Assembly: GCA_034007295.1 (NCBI GenBank)
Contig: JAVERC010000005.1
Span: 75,536 to 139,535 of the forward strand
Source: JACKCP01 sp034007295
Lineage (GTDB): Bacteria; Desulfobacterota; Desulfobacteria; Desulfobacterales; JACKCP01
DNA length: 64,000 nucleotides
Reading direction: 5' to 3'
A program made the translations under genes and the position numbers. Under the pieces are notes generated by a model. It ran no database searches. It saw only the letters and a list, made by a program, of their open reading frames with translations, and had not been told where the DNA came from. How positions within the stretch are numbered: the first letter of the stretch is position 1; each line of letters starts with the position of its first letter. This document shows, piece after piece, positions 1-9,091 of the stretch.

Positions 1-36
1 ATTAAATCTTTTAAAAAAAGTTTCATAAAGATATTA

Positions 37-77
37 TAGTGACTAACCAAAAATGAGGGTTTTTTGTTCAGCAGCTA
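37..77. repeat. R1 repeat, 41-bp short form (ends only)
   Basis: The left end of the R1 family (TAGTGACTAACCAAAAA) is joined within about 25 bases to the right end (TTTTTTGTTCAGCAGCTA). The roughly 100-bp centre seen in full copies such as 8427-8569 is missing. Two other short forms lie at 35447-35489 and 43343-43386. It sits just before the first gene of the window. Confidence 0.6.
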
Positions 78-153
78 TTACAGGCAAATATATTTTTTAT
101 CTTAACTGGACTTCAGCTTAAACGCTCAAAAAATATAAAACAGGCAAAGGTTT

Positions 154-1281
154 ATGGAAGATAATATTTATAAAAAACTTGCAAATCACCTTGACTCACT
201 GCCAGGGGGATATCCTGAAACAAAATCAGGGGTTGAAATAAAAATTCTAAAGCTTCTTTTTACAAGAGAAGAAGCAAAAACAGCACTTCTTTTAAACCTT
301 ATTGCAGAAAACTGTAAAACAATAGCTTTCAGAGCAGATAAGTCTGTTGAAGAAACCTTTGAAATTCTAGAACAAATGGCTTCAAAAGGTCTTATTTTAA
401 GGAACAAAGAAAAAAATAAAGAGCCAAAATACATGGCACTTCAATATGTTGTAGGAATCTGGGAATTTCAGGTAAACAGACTGACCCCAAAACTTCTTGA
501 ATATATGGAAGAACATATCCCCCACCTTCTTGATGTAAAAACCTGGAAAAAAAACCCTCAAATGCGTACCATTCCAATTGGGGAAAGCATAGACAACTCA
601 TTAAAAGTCATGACCTATGAAAATGCTTATGAGCTTGTTGAAAAAAAGGAAAATTTTGTAATAAGCCCATGCATTTGCAGAATGGAAATGAGACTTCAGG
701 GAAAAGGATGCAATAAGCCAATTGAAACCTGCATTTCATTTGGGGATGAAGAGGATTTTTATGTAAAAAACAACATTGGAAGAAGAGCCACAAAACAGGA
801 AGTTCTTGATGTTTTAAAACTTGCCAACAAAAAAGGACTTGTTCTTCAGCCAAGCAATGGAAAAGACATTCACTGGCTTTGCTGCTGCTGCGGATGCTGC
901 TGCGGAATTTTAAGAACAGTAAAAACATATCCAAAACCATCACATATTTTATCCTCACCTTTCAGAGCAGTTGTTTCAAATGATTCATGTACAGGGTGCA
1001 AACTCTGCTTAAAAAGATGTCCAATGGATGCAATTGAAATTAAGGATAAAAAAGTAAAAATAGATTATGACAAATGCATTGGATGCGGACTTTGCGTTTC
1101 AACCTGTCCTTCAAAAACTCTCAAACTTGAAAGAAAACCAAAAGGAACATATCCAAAAGTTTCACAAAATATTGTTACCTCATCATTAAAAACTCTTCAT
1201 GCAAGAGGCAAAACAAGTCCAATGGAACTATCCAAAATGATTGGAAAATCATTTTTTGACAGATACAAGTCAAAAAAATAA
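154..1281 (+). CDS. 4Fe-4S dicluster protein with winged-helix-like N-terminus
   Basis: A 375-residue cytoplasmic iron-sulfur protein. Residues about 25-90 look like a helical or winged-helix region, followed by scattered cysteines (SPCICRMEMR near 173, then C186 and C193). A very cysteine-dense run CCCCGCCC is at 243-250. Two classical 4Fe-4S motifs follow: CTGCKLCLKRCP (279-290) and CIGCGLCVSTCP (308-319). The clusters imply electron transfer, but the partner is not visible from sequence. It is the first of four same-strand genes with short gaps (Fe-dependent alcohol dehydrogenase, hybrid sensor kinase, flavin oxidoreductase), so a joint redox role is likely. Related proteins are common in sulfate reducers and syntrophs, usually without assigned function. 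The ATG follows a weak AAAGG-like site. Confidence 0.8.
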   Translation: MEDNIYKKLANHLDSLPGGYPETKSGVEIKILKLLFTREEAKTALLLNLIAENCKTIAFRADKSVEETFEILEQMASKGLILRNKEKNKEPKYMALQYVVGIWEFQVNRLTPKLLEYMEEHIPHLLDVKTWKKNPQMRTIPIGESIDNSLKVMTYENAYELVEKKENFVISPCICRMEMRLQGKGCNKPIETCISFGDEEDFYVKNNIGRRATKQEVLDVLKLANKKGLVLQPSNGKDIHWLCCCCGCCCGILRTVKTYPKPSHILSSPFRAVVSNDSCTGCKLCLKRCPMDAIEIKDKKVKIDYDKCIGCGLCVSTCPSKTLKLERKPKGTYPKVSQNIVTSSLKTLHARGKTSPMELSKMIGKSFFDRYKSKK

Positions 1282-1311
1282 ATTAAATATCAGAATTTTC
1301 AGGAGAAAATA

Positions 1312-2475
1312 ATGGGAGCAAACCCTGTTGAATTAAGAAAATTTATAGCCCCTGAAATAATTTTTGGAAACGGTTCAAGAATGCTTGCAGGACAATACTG
1401 CAAAAATTTTCATGCAAAAAAACCCCTTGTTGTTTCAGACCCCGGAGTAATTTCTTCAGGCTGGACAGATGATGTAATTGAAAGCCTTGGAAAATTTGGA
1501 ATAAATTATAAGCTTTTTTCAAATATAAGCCCAAATCCAAGGGAACACGAAGTAATGACAGGAGCTGAAATTTATCTTCAGGAAAAATGCGACTCAATTG
1601 TTGCAGTTGGAGGCGGAAGCCCCATGGACTGTGCCAAGGGAATTGGAATTGTTTCAGCAAACAAGGGACATATTCTTGATTATCAGGGAATTGACAAAAT
1701 AACAAATCCGCTTCCCCCTATGATTTTTATTCCAACAACAGCAGGAACTTCAGCTGACGTTTCCCAGTTTGCAATTATTGCTGATACAAAAAAACTTGTT
1801 AAAATTGCAATTGTAAGCAAAATAATTCTTCCCGATGTTGCACTTATTGACCCTGAAACAAGTTTTACAATGGACAAATATCTTACTGCATGCACAGGAA
1901 TGGATGCTTTAGTTCATGCAATAGAAGCTTTTGTATCAAAGGCTTCATCTCCTCTTACAGATGTCCATGCACTTGAAGCAGTAAAAATACTTAGTGAAAA
2001 TCTTTACAAAGTCCATTTAAAACCAGATGATATTGAAACAAGAAAAAAAATCATGTTTGGAAGCATGGAAGCAGGTCTTGCATTTTCCAATGCCATTCTT
2101 GGAGCTGTTCATGCAATGTCCCACGGACTTGGAGGACTTATGGATCTTTCTCACGGAGAATGCAATTCAATGCTTCTTGAACATGTAATAAATTTTAATT
2201 TCAATTCTGTGCCTGAGCGTTTTTCAGTAATTGCCCAGAATATGAATATTGACACAAAAAATTTAACCCAAAACGAAATCAGAAAAAAAATATTTTCCAA
2301 AATAAGGGAACTTAAAAATTTTATAGGAATAACAAACACCCTTAAAGATACAGGAGTAAAATCATCTGATATTCCTGTTCTTGCAAAAAAAGCAGTAAAT
2401 GATGCCTGCCTTGTAACAAATCCAAGAAAGGCACAAACAAGGGAAATTGAAATTATCTATGAAGAAGCCATGTGA
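1312..2475 (+). CDS. Iron-containing alcohol dehydrogenase
   Basis: A 387-residue group III (Fe-ADH) family enzyme of normal length that interconverts alcohols and aldehydes or ketones using NAD(P). The nucleotide-binding GGGSPMDCAKG (about residues 101-111) and GTSADVSQFAII are present. So are the metal-ligand region DALVHAIEAF and the AVHAMSHGLGG...SHGECN histidines. An AGGAG ribosome site precedes the ATG. It starts 30 bp after the Fe-S gene and its 3' end overlaps the sensor kinase by 17-29 bp, so the genes are likely co-transcribed and perhaps translationally coupled. Substrate cannot be told from sequence; the neighbouring dienoyl-CoA-reductase-like protein suggests short-chain carbon metabolism. 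Confidence 0.9.
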   Translation: MGANPVELRKFIAPEIIFGNGSRMLAGQYCKNFHAKKPLVVSDPGVISSGWTDDVIESLGKFGINYKLFSNISPNPREHEVMTGAEIYLQEKCDSIVAVGGGSPMDCAKGIGIVSANKGHILDYQGIDKITNPLPPMIFIPTTAGTSADVSQFAIIADTKKLVKIAIVSKIILPDVALIDPETSFTMDKYLTACTGMDALVHAIEAFVSKASSPLTDVHALEAVKILSENLYKVHLKPDDIETRKKIMFGSMEAGLAFSNAILGAVHAMSHGLGGLMDLSHGECNSMLLEHVINFNFNSVPERFSVIAQNMNIDTKNLTQNEIRKKIFSKIRELKNFIGITNTLKDTGVKSSDIPVLAKKAVNDACLVTNPRKAQTREIEIIYEEAM

Positions 2476-3955
2476 AAATCCTGAAAATGAAATTCTTGAA
2501 AAGCTTATAGGCCTTGGGAGTTCTTCAATTCAAAAAAGCTATTATCCGGAACTTCAAAAAAAAATTGATGAACTTGAAAATGAAAGAAAAAAATACAAGT
2601 CATTTTTTGACAATGCTTTCAACGGAATTTTAAGACTAAATGAAAAAGGTGAAATTTTTGAAGCAAACCCTGCAATACTTCATATGACAAATTTTGACCA
2701 GATTTCAGACCTTAAAGGGAAAAATTTTAAAACAGAACTTATGTCATATCCCGATGAATGGGAACAGATTTTAAAAGATATTAAAGATAAAAAGCCCATA
2801 AAAAATTTTTTTATAAAATTAAAAACAGCAAAAAACAAAGAGATTCTTATTTCTGCAAATATTTTAAAATCAGAACAAAAACAGGATTTAATAGAAATTT
2901 TCTGCGAAAATATTTCAGATAAAAAAAAAATGGAAGAAGAGCTTGCACACAGGCAGAAAATGGATGCTCTTGGTCAGCTTGCAGCAGGGATTGCCCATGA
3001 TTTCAACAATATTTTAACAGGAATTTTAGGCTCATGTGAACTTGTTTATCCCCATGTTGAAGATAAATACAAAAAATTTATTGACACTACAGTAGAACTT
3101 CTTGAAAGAAGTATAGATAAAAAAATTATTATTTCAAAAGATTTTCAGGCTTCAAATTTTCAGATTTCAGGTGACGAATCTTTAATCCAAAATGCCTTTC
3201 TAAACCTTGGAATAAATGCAAAAGATGCCATGCCAAAGGGCGGAATTATTTTTTTCAGAACAAAAAATAAAACCCTAGATGAAAACACAATAAAATATCT
3301 TCCATATGAAATAAACCCGGGGAATTATCTTGAAATTGAAGTTCAAGACTCAGGTGATGGAATACCTTTTAATATTCTCTCAAAAATTTTCGATCCTTTT
3401 TTTACTACCAAGGAAAATGGCAAAGGCTCAGGCCTTGGTCTTTCTTCGGTATACGGGACAATAAAAAAACATAATGGAATTATTACAGTTTACAGCGAAC
3501 CTGAAAAAGGCAGTTTATTTAAAATTCTTCTTCCTTTGTCAGACAGTAAAGATTTAGAGCAAAACCTTGAGCTGGTAAAATTTGTCAAAGGGAAAGGCAC
3601 TATACTTATTGCAGATGATGAAGAGGCAATAAGACTTACCTCATCAGCACTTATTGAAACTTTTGGCTATAATGTTGAAACGGCTGAAAACGGATTTGAA
3701 GCCTTAAAAATTTATAAAAAAAATCCAGTAAAATTTGATCTTGTTATTCTTGATATGATTATGCCTTTAATGGATGGAGAAGAAACATTTTTTGAAATAA
3801 AAAAAATTAATCCAGAGGCAAAAATAATTATTTCATCTGGCTTTTCAAAAGACAGCACAATTAAAATTTTAAAGGAAAAGGGATTAAAGGGTTTTATTAA
3901 AAAGCCTTTTCAAAAATCAGAACTAAGCAGTATTTTATTTTCATCACTACAATAA
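2459..3955 (+). CDS. PAS hybrid histidine kinase with receiver domain, shortened DHp region
   Basis: The order is an N-terminal coiled segment, a PAS domain (roughly 45-155), H-box GIAHDFNNILTGI (His about 180), N-box NLGINAKDAM, G-boxes DSGDGIP and GKGSGLGLSSVYG, and a C-terminal receiver with phospho-acceptor Asp about 432 (VILDMIMPLMDG) and Lys in FIKKPF. No membrane segments, so it is a cytoplasmic sensor. The stretch from H-box to N-box is only about 75 residues, against roughly 110 in relatives. The second DHp helix (usually containing a LTxQLLxFSR-like segment) seems to be absent, with the sequence jumping from KKFIDT to VELLERSIDKK. Phosphotransfer may therefore be impaired. The start is ambiguous between TTG 2447 and ATG 2459. 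The gene overlaps the end of the Fe-ADH gene. Confidence 0.8.
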   Translation: MKKPCENPENEILEKLIGLGSSSIQKSYYPELQKKIDELENERKKYKSFFDNAFNGILRLNEKGEIFEANPAILHMTNFDQISDLKGKNFKTELMSYPDEWEQILKDIKDKKPIKNFFIKLKTAKNKEILISANILKSEQKQDLIEIFCENISDKKKMEEELAHRQKMDALGQLAAGIAHDFNNILTGILGSCELVYPHVEDKYKKFIDTTVELLERSIDKKIIISKDFQASNFQISGDESLIQNAFLNLGINAKDAMPKGGIIFFRTKNKTLDENTIKYLPYEINPGNYLEIEVQDSGDGIPFNILSKIFDPFFTTKENGKGSGLGLSSVYGTIKKHNGIITVYSEPEKGSLFKILLPLSDSKDLEQNLELVKFVKGKGTILIADDEEAIRLTSSALIETFGYNVETAENGFEALKIYKKNPVKFDLVILDMIMPLMDGEETFFEIKKINPEAKIIISSGFSKDSTIKILKEKGLKGFIKKPFQKSELSSILFSSLQ

Positions 3956-3980
3956 AAATATTATTATTTGGAGCAAAATC

Positions 3981-6149
3981 ATGCACAAGGAACTGTTTTC
4001 GCCCATAAAAATAGGAAATCTCAATGTAAAAAACAAAATTGTAATGGCACCAATGGGAAACATAAACATGGCAGACCCCATAGGAAGGCCGCTTCAGAAA
4101 ATGATTTCATATTTTGAAGAAAGGGCAAAAGGAGGAACAGGTCTTATAATAAGCGGGCTTGTTCCTGTTCCATTTGGGATTGACCCGACAATTTCAGAAG
4201 AAAACAACACAACATATTTCCCAAGAATTGACGGATCATCCAGAACAAGAATGTCAGGATGGAGAGACCTTGTCTCAACTCTTCACTCCTATGACTCAAA
4301 ATTTTTTATCCAGCTCACAGCAGGACTTGGAAGGGTCGGTTCTCCTGAATGTGCATTAAAATTAAAGCTTCCAAAATCAGCATCTTTTAACAAAAATTTT
4401 TATCTTCCGGCTATTCCACACTTTCCGTTTACTGACATGGCAATAAAAAAAATAGTAAAAAGCTTCGGCCAGAGTGCAATAAATGCCAAGGTATGCGGAG
4501 CAGACGGAATTCATCTTCACGGCCATGAAGGTTATTTAATGGATCAGCTCACATCCCTTCCCTGGAACAGAAGAAAATTCGGAAGATACAAAAACAGATT
4601 TCAATTTGCCATAGACATTGTAAAGGAAATAAAAAATATCTGCGGAAATGACTTTCCTGTAATTTACAGAGTTGACCTTACCCAGGGACTTGAATTTACC
4701 TACGGAAAAGAAATATTCAAAAAAAGATTCATGGGAATGGAAAGGACAATTGAAGAAGGCCTTGAATTCTGTAAAGAACTTTACAAGGCCGGAGTTGATG
4801 CCTTTGATGTTGACAAAGGATGTTATGACAACTGGTTTTTTCCCCACCCTCCTGCATATTTTAAAGATATGCCCTACGTTGAGGAAATGGCAGGCAGCTT
4901 AAAAAAATTTTTTGAAAAGGAAAATATAAAAGCACCTGTAATTGCAGTTGGAAAACTTGGAAATCCAAAAGCTGCATCAGATGTTTTAAAAAACAATACA
5001 GCAGACATGATAATGCTTGGAAGACCTCTTCTTGCAGACCCTTACTGGCCGGAAAAAGTAAGAACAGGAAAGGCAGATCAGATTGTTCACTGCATTGGAG
5101 ATCAGGATGCCTGTATTCAGTCTTTTATTCTTGGAGGACATCCCTGCTGCAGCATTAATCCATATGCTGGTTTTGAGGATGTAAAAATTTTAAAGCCTGC
5201 AGATAAAATAAAAAATGTTGCTGTTGTAGGAGCTGGACCCGGAGGATGTGAAGCAGCAATAACAGCAGTAAAACGAGGACATAAGGTAACCTTGTTTGAA
5301 AAAGGGAAAAATATTGGAGGACAATTTTATCTTGCCTCAAAAATGCAGATAAAACATGACGTAAAAACATATTTAACAAATCTTGAAAACCGCCTTAAAG
5401 CACTTGAAGAACAGGGCCTTGAAATAAAATTAAACACAAAACCTTCAAAAGAAGAGCTTATTTCATCATTTGATTCAATTATATGTGCTACCGGAGTAAA
5501 ACCTTTAATTTTAAATATTAAAGGCCTGGAAAACATTAAATATACAGATTCAAGAACATTACTTGAAAAAAATCTTGAGCTTGATGAAAATCATAAAAAA
5601 ATAACAATAATCGGAGGCGGAATTGTAGGATGCGAACTCGCCTGCGAAATGGGTGCAAAATACAAAGATATTGAAATTACTGTAATTGAAATGGAAAAAG
5701 ACCTTATGAAAGGAGTTGTCCAGGCAAACAGGGCAATGCTTTTATGGCTCATGATGGGACTTGGTTCAACGGACAACTCAAAAAATCCTCTGATAAAAAA
5801 TCCTGTAAAAGCTTATACATCTTCAAAAGCAGTGGAAATAACAAAAAATTCAGTCATTATTGAAGCAAACAAAAAAAGAAAAAATCCTTTCACCCCATGG
5901 CATACACTTATCCCTGAAAATATTCACAATCCTTTTGATAAAAAATTAAATATCAATAATACAGAAAAAATTGAAATTGATACTGATTTTATAATTTTTG
6001 CAACAGGTGCATTGTCAGAAAATTCTCTTTACACAGAAATTTCAAATTCAGATTTTAAGGGAGATATTTTTACAATTGGAGATTCAAGAGAGCCTGCAAG
6101 CGGATGGCAGGCAATTAGTTCTGGAAATGATGTGGCAAGGTTTATCTGA
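3981..6149 (+). CDS. NADH:flavin oxidoreductase / 2,4-dienoyl-CoA reductase-like enzyme
   Basis: 722 residues with FadH/trimethylamine-dehydrogenase architecture. An FMN TIM barrel covers residues 1-365 (start LFSPIKIGNLNVKNKIVMAPMG, active-site region HLHGHEGYLMDQLTSLPWNRR). A 4Fe-4S segment follows near 371-390, then an FAD/NAD(P)-binding half with VAVVGAGPGGCEAA and a second GGGIVGCELA. Such enzymes reduce enoyl or dienoyl substrates with NAD(P)H through FAD, Fe-S and FMN. Oddity: the usual CxxCxxxC is C371-I-G-D374-Q-D-A-C378, so one expected cluster ligand is Asp; C389 and C390 follow. It is the last gene of the redox cluster, 25 bp after the sensor kinase, and is followed by a strong hairpin terminator. 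Confidence 0.85.
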   Translation: MHKELFSPIKIGNLNVKNKIVMAPMGNINMADPIGRPLQKMISYFEERAKGGTGLIISGLVPVPFGIDPTISEENNTTYFPRIDGSSRTRMSGWRDLVSTLHSYDSKFFIQLTAGLGRVGSPECALKLKLPKSASFNKNFYLPAIPHFPFTDMAIKKIVKSFGQSAINAKVCGADGIHLHGHEGYLMDQLTSLPWNRRKFGRYKNRFQFAIDIVKEIKNICGNDFPVIYRVDLTQGLEFTYGKEIFKKRFMGMERTIEEGLEFCKELYKAGVDAFDVDKGCYDNWFFPHPPAYFKDMPYVEEMAGSLKKFFEKENIKAPVIAVGKLGNPKAASDVLKNNTADMIMLGRPLLADPYWPEKVRTGKADQIVHCIGDQDACIQSFILGGHPCCSINPYAGFEDVKILKPADKIKNVAVVGAGPGGCEAAITAVKRGHKVTLFEKGKNIGGQFYLASKMQIKHDVKTYLTNLENRLKALEEQGLEIKLNTKPSKEELISSFDSIICATGVKPLILNIKGLENIKYTDSRTLLEKNLELDENHKKITIIGGGIVGCELACEMGAKYKDIEITVIEMEKDLMKGVVQANRAMLLWLMMGLGSTDNSKNPLIKNPVKAYTSSKAVEITKNSVIIEANKKRKNPFTPWHTLIPENIHNPFDKKLNINNTEKIEIDTDFIIFATGALSENSLYTEISNSDFKGDIFTIGDSREPASGWQAISSGNDVARFI

Positions 6150-6160
6150 TAAATCAATTT

Positions 6161-6191
6161 AAAAAAGCGGAGTTTTTACCTCCGCTTTTTT
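6161..6191. terminator. Bidirectional rho-independent terminator
   Basis: A-run, then AGCGGAG / CTCCGCT stem with a seven-base loop, then T-run. It lies between convergent genes ending at 6149 (+) and 6201 (-), so it can serve both. Confidence 0.88.
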
Positions 6192-6200
6192 AATTAAGTT

Positions 6201-8384
6201 TTAGTTTGAATGTTCCATTAAATAAGCTGAAGCATCATCAACCCAATTCCAGAGCTCGCCTTGTCTTTCATTTTTAACCTTAGTAAACTCAAGCTTTGCA
6301 CTGCGGTTTGAGTCTATTACAATCCGGCTTTCTGAAGGATGAAGAATTGGAAGAAGATGAGGAAAATCAGAATTTGAAATTGAAAGTCTTATTCTGTGGC
6401 CTTTTTTAAATACTGCATGTGTAGGCCAGATTTCCATTGAATATTTATAAACCTTATTTTCTTCAATCATATTGGGATTTTTGTCTGCATAATCATAAAA
6501 AGGATCTGCTGGATCATATCCTGGAGCAATTTCAAAAACATTATTTGGGTCATAGGGTCTGTGTGAAGCTGTAAGCCATCCTGAAGTAATATTTCTTGCT
6601 CTCCCATCTGGCTGAACGTCATTAATTTCTGCAATCCACTGAACATCTTTTCTGTCCATTGAGTCAAAAAGAAGGTTTGCATCATATCCAAGTGCATTTT
6701 TTATGTCTTTTAGAACAGCTGAAACTGCAAGGGATGAAAGAGGCCTTTTAAAATCCGTTTTTGCATAAAAACTAAGCTTAAACGGCCCTGCAACTTCTAT
6801 ATCTTCATCTAAAGGCTCAGTTGTAAAGGTAAGAACACCGTCTTCATCAATTCTTTCGTCTTCCCAGGGCATGAGAAAATCTATATCAAGATTTAAAACA
6901 AGTTTTGATGCCTGGGAAACAAGAGCAGGAAGTCCCATAAGCCATCTTGAAGATGATCTGGAAATCAGACCTTTTAAATCAAGGGGAGAATGTTCAATTA
7001 AAGGATTTGAAAGAAGCCAGGTTGTATCTGTCCAGTTAAGGGATTCCTTCATTTTGTAATTTCTGGAATAATTTGATGCTGAAAACCAGTCGCCAAATAT
7101 AAATGAAGCTTTTCTTTTTGAAAGATAAAAGGTTTTATTTTCAGTAATTTCTTCTGACGGAGGCCAGTTTTTAAGTGCTTTCCATTTTTCTTTGCCAAGA
7201 ACATAGCTTAATACGCTGAACTCTTCCATAAAAGGATCGTTTTTACCTTTTATTTTCCAGTCAAACCATCTTGCAGGAAGCGACATATCCATAATTGAAT
7301 TTACACCAAGCCCAAGAGAACCTCCAAGATGATACCAGGGGCCCATCACAAGAGCCTTATCTGAAATACTGTGATTTTTCAGGCCGTGCATGTAATTATT
7401 TATTGTTCCCCTTGTAAAAATATCAAACCAGCCGCCTGTCATAAAAACAGGAAGTTTTTCAGAAATCTGTTTTTTACCCAAAGGACTGTTGTAAAGATCA
7501 TTGTTAAATTCGGGAAATGCAGGAAAATCCCAGCCTTGCGGATGATCCTTGGGCCAGTAAATCATTGCAGACTTTGTTTCATAAAAATCTGTTTTTTCAG
7601 CATTTGCAATATCCATTACCCAGTGAATTGGAACATCAAGCTGGCCCAAATGCTCTTCCCATATTTGAGAAGCTTTTTGAATATCATCAAGATTTATTCC
7701 GTTTTCTCCAAGATAAAGAAGGGGTGGAAAAACAGATAAAATATCTACAAGTCCAAGCCAGAGCGGAATAAATTCTGCATTTACACTCCCTCCGTGCATA
7801 ACAATATCTTTGTATGCATCTGATTTGCTTACAAGTGGAAAAAGTGCCTTTAAATGTATTGGTTCTCCATTTTCGTCAGTTTGAATCTGACCTGCTGCAA
7901 GAAGCTGTGATATTGCCATATAGGAAGGTCCAATCATACCTACCCTTCCGTCGCAAGAAGGCATGGAAGGAATAAAATTGTCAATTATCCATGCATTGTC
8001 ATAATGCTCAGAAGGCCCAAAAGATTCCCATTCTCCGTTTGAAGACCCTGTACCTCTTATATCAACGCCAACAAGGTTGTAGCCCTTTGTTACCAGACCA
8101 AGGTAAAGCATCATCATAACTTCTCTGCGATATGGTGTTGATATAACAATAGTCGGACAAGGCTGAGCATGAGTTATTGCAGTTGCCCATAGTTCAACTG
8201 CTTCTCCAGATGAATTTGCAGGAACAGGGATTTTAAGATTAAGATCAACATTCAAATCACTTAAACCAAGCGATTGTATTTTTTCCTGAAGCTTGTCAAA
8301 ACTTGTTTCAGAAGAAACATCACAATAACCGCCTGTAAATAAAACAAAAAAGAAAAGAAAACAAATTAAGGCAATTTTTTTCAT
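6201..8384 (-). CDS. Secreted CocE/NonD-type S15 hydrolase (X-Pro dipeptidyl-peptidase family)
   Basis: A 727-residue exported alpha/beta hydrolase. A signal peptide is evident (MKK, hydrophobic 4-18, likely cleavage near residue 21-24). The catalytic serine is in GPSYMAI (S154), the acid in GGWFDIF (about 325) and the histidine in MGPWYHLGG (about 352). Residues about 480-720 form the beta-rich C-terminal domain typical of X-Pro dipeptidyl-peptidase C-terminal regions. Family members cleave X-Pro peptides or esters and acylated antibiotics; the substrate here is unknown. It stands alone, convergent with the redox cluster. R1 repeat 8427-8569 lies directly upstream, so the promoter must lie in, or be bounded by, that element. 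Confidence 0.88.
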   Translation of the reverse strand: MKKIALICFLFFFVLFTGGYCDVSSETSFDKLQEKIQSLGLSDLNVDLNLKIPVPANSSGEAVELWATAITHAQPCPTIVISTPYRREVMMMLYLGLVTKGYNLVGVDIRGTGSSNGEWESFGPSEHYDNAWIIDNFIPSMPSCDGRVGMIGPSYMAISQLLAAGQIQTDENGEPIHLKALFPLVSKSDAYKDIVMHGGSVNAEFIPLWLGLVDILSVFPPLLYLGENGINLDDIQKASQIWEEHLGQLDVPIHWVMDIANAEKTDFYETKSAMIYWPKDHPQGWDFPAFPEFNNDLYNSPLGKKQISEKLPVFMTGGWFDIFTRGTINNYMHGLKNHSISDKALVMGPWYHLGGSLGLGVNSIMDMSLPARWFDWKIKGKNDPFMEEFSVLSYVLGKEKWKALKNWPPSEEITENKTFYLSKRKASFIFGDWFSASNYSRNYKMKESLNWTDTTWLLSNPLIEHSPLDLKGLISRSSSRWLMGLPALVSQASKLVLNLDIDFLMPWEDERIDEDGVLTFTTEPLDEDIEVAGPFKLSFYAKTDFKRPLSSLAVSAVLKDIKNALGYDANLLFDSMDRKDVQWIAEINDVQPDGRARNITSGWLTASHRPYDPNNVFEIAPGYDPADPFYDYADKNPNMIEENKVYKYSMEIWPTHAVFKKGHRIRLSISNSDFPHLLPILHPSESRIVIDSNRSAKLEFTKVKNERQGELWNWVDDASAYLMEHSN

Positions 8385-8426
8385 AAATTTCTCCCCCAGA
8401 TTTTGCTGATTTAATGAATGTGCATA

Positions 8427-8569
8427 TAGTGATTGACCGAAAACGAAATTTTTTGTTCAGTTTAAGTAGATTTAAAATTTAACCTTTAGGATACATTTAG
8501 TATTTTGAGGATTAAATTTTGAATCTGACTTTAGAATGGCCCAAAAAGGCCGTTTCCGTTCAGCAACTA
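8427..8569. repeat. R1 palindromic repeat, full-length copy
   Basis: 143 bp, from TAGTGATTGACCGAAAACG to CGTTCAGCAACTA. The two ends are imperfect inverted repeats of each other. The centre carries the family core (AACCTTTAGGATACATT..., GAGGATTAAATTTTGAATC). TA dinucleotides flank it. No coding capacity. Confidence 0.85.
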
Positions 8570-8888
8570 TATACAAAAATATGATCAGATCTTAAAAAAT
8601 TCAGGCACTTATGTTTAAAAAACCAGGAATATGCAATTTTAAAACTCTTTGGTTAAATTTACTTTTTTATAATGTAGGATAGAAATGCAAATATATTTTT
8701 ATATAATAAACACTGTTTAGTGTTATAATTATACAAACCTTATGTCAATCAATAACTCTTATTAATTATGATTAAATTGGAAAAATAATAATAAACATTT
8801 GGTCAGAAATTAATTTTGGACAAAAAAATTTAAAAGTCTCTTAAGAATGCAAAACCAAAATTTACCAAATATTAACTAAAAATATAAA

Positions 8889-8914
8889 CCCTGCAAAAAT
8901 AAATTTTTGCAGGG
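8889..8914 (-). terminator. Hairpin, probable terminator of the defence operon
   Basis: Perfect 12-bp stem CCCTGCAAAAAT / ATTTTTGCAGGG with a two-base loop. On the minus strand it is followed by a T-rich run, about 180 bp after the helicase stop codon. Confidence 0.65.
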
Positions 8915-8954
8915 CATAAATATTTGAATTAAAAATGATTTCATTGCAAGCACA

Positions 8955-9007
8955 CGAAAAAAAATATTCTGTTTCATTTCAAATGACAAATTCAATCTTT
9001 AGGATAC
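8955..9007. repeat. Degenerate R1 left half at island border
   Basis: The last 20 bases (8988-9007) match the R1 core at 18 of 20 positions. The preceding bases resemble a decayed R1 left arm (ACACGAAAA...). The match stops abruptly four bases before the icd relic begins. Orientation is the same as the R1 right half at 22485-22543 on the other side of the island. Confidence 0.5.
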
Positions 9008-9010
9008 TTT

Positions 9011-9079
9011 GAAAATATCTTATTTTTCAACTGGCAGTTCAATAATTCCATTGTTTCAAATGTCTTGTCATGGGAACGG
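9011..9079 (-). pseudogene. icd: Relic of icd (internal fragment)
   Basis: Two collinear blocks match the inside of the intact icd gene on the same strand: 9011-9033 against 23396-23418 (21 of 23 bases) and 9046-9077 against 23471-23502 (31 of 32 bases). A 40-base deletion lies between them. The second block corresponds to the GSHDKTFEAMEKG region of the protein. It ends 12 bp beyond the helicase stop codon, exactly at the downstream edge of the defence operon. It is too short to function and is read as the remains of a second icd copy. Confidence 0.85.
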
Positions 9080-9091
9080 CTAAATATTATT

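Larger units (their letters stand above)
8385..9091. other. AT-rich spacer between S15 hydrolase and defence operon
   Basis: A 700-bp spacer without a credible gene on either strand. It holds a full R1 repeat (8427-8569), a featureless AT-rich stretch (8570-8888), a perfect hairpin (8889-8914), a degenerate R1 left half (about 8955-9007) and a relic of icd (9011-9079). It forms the downstream border of the defence operon. Confidence 0.7.

Noticed and set aside
7371..7739. Open frame of 122 codons on the plus strand inside the S15 hydrolase gene
   Set aside because: It is antisense to a well-supported gene with catalytic motifs, has no ribosome site and no recognisable protein.
8709..8725. 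Small inverted repeat AACACTGTTTAGTGTT in the spacer
   Set aside because: Six-bp arms in very AT-rich DNA; expected by chance.
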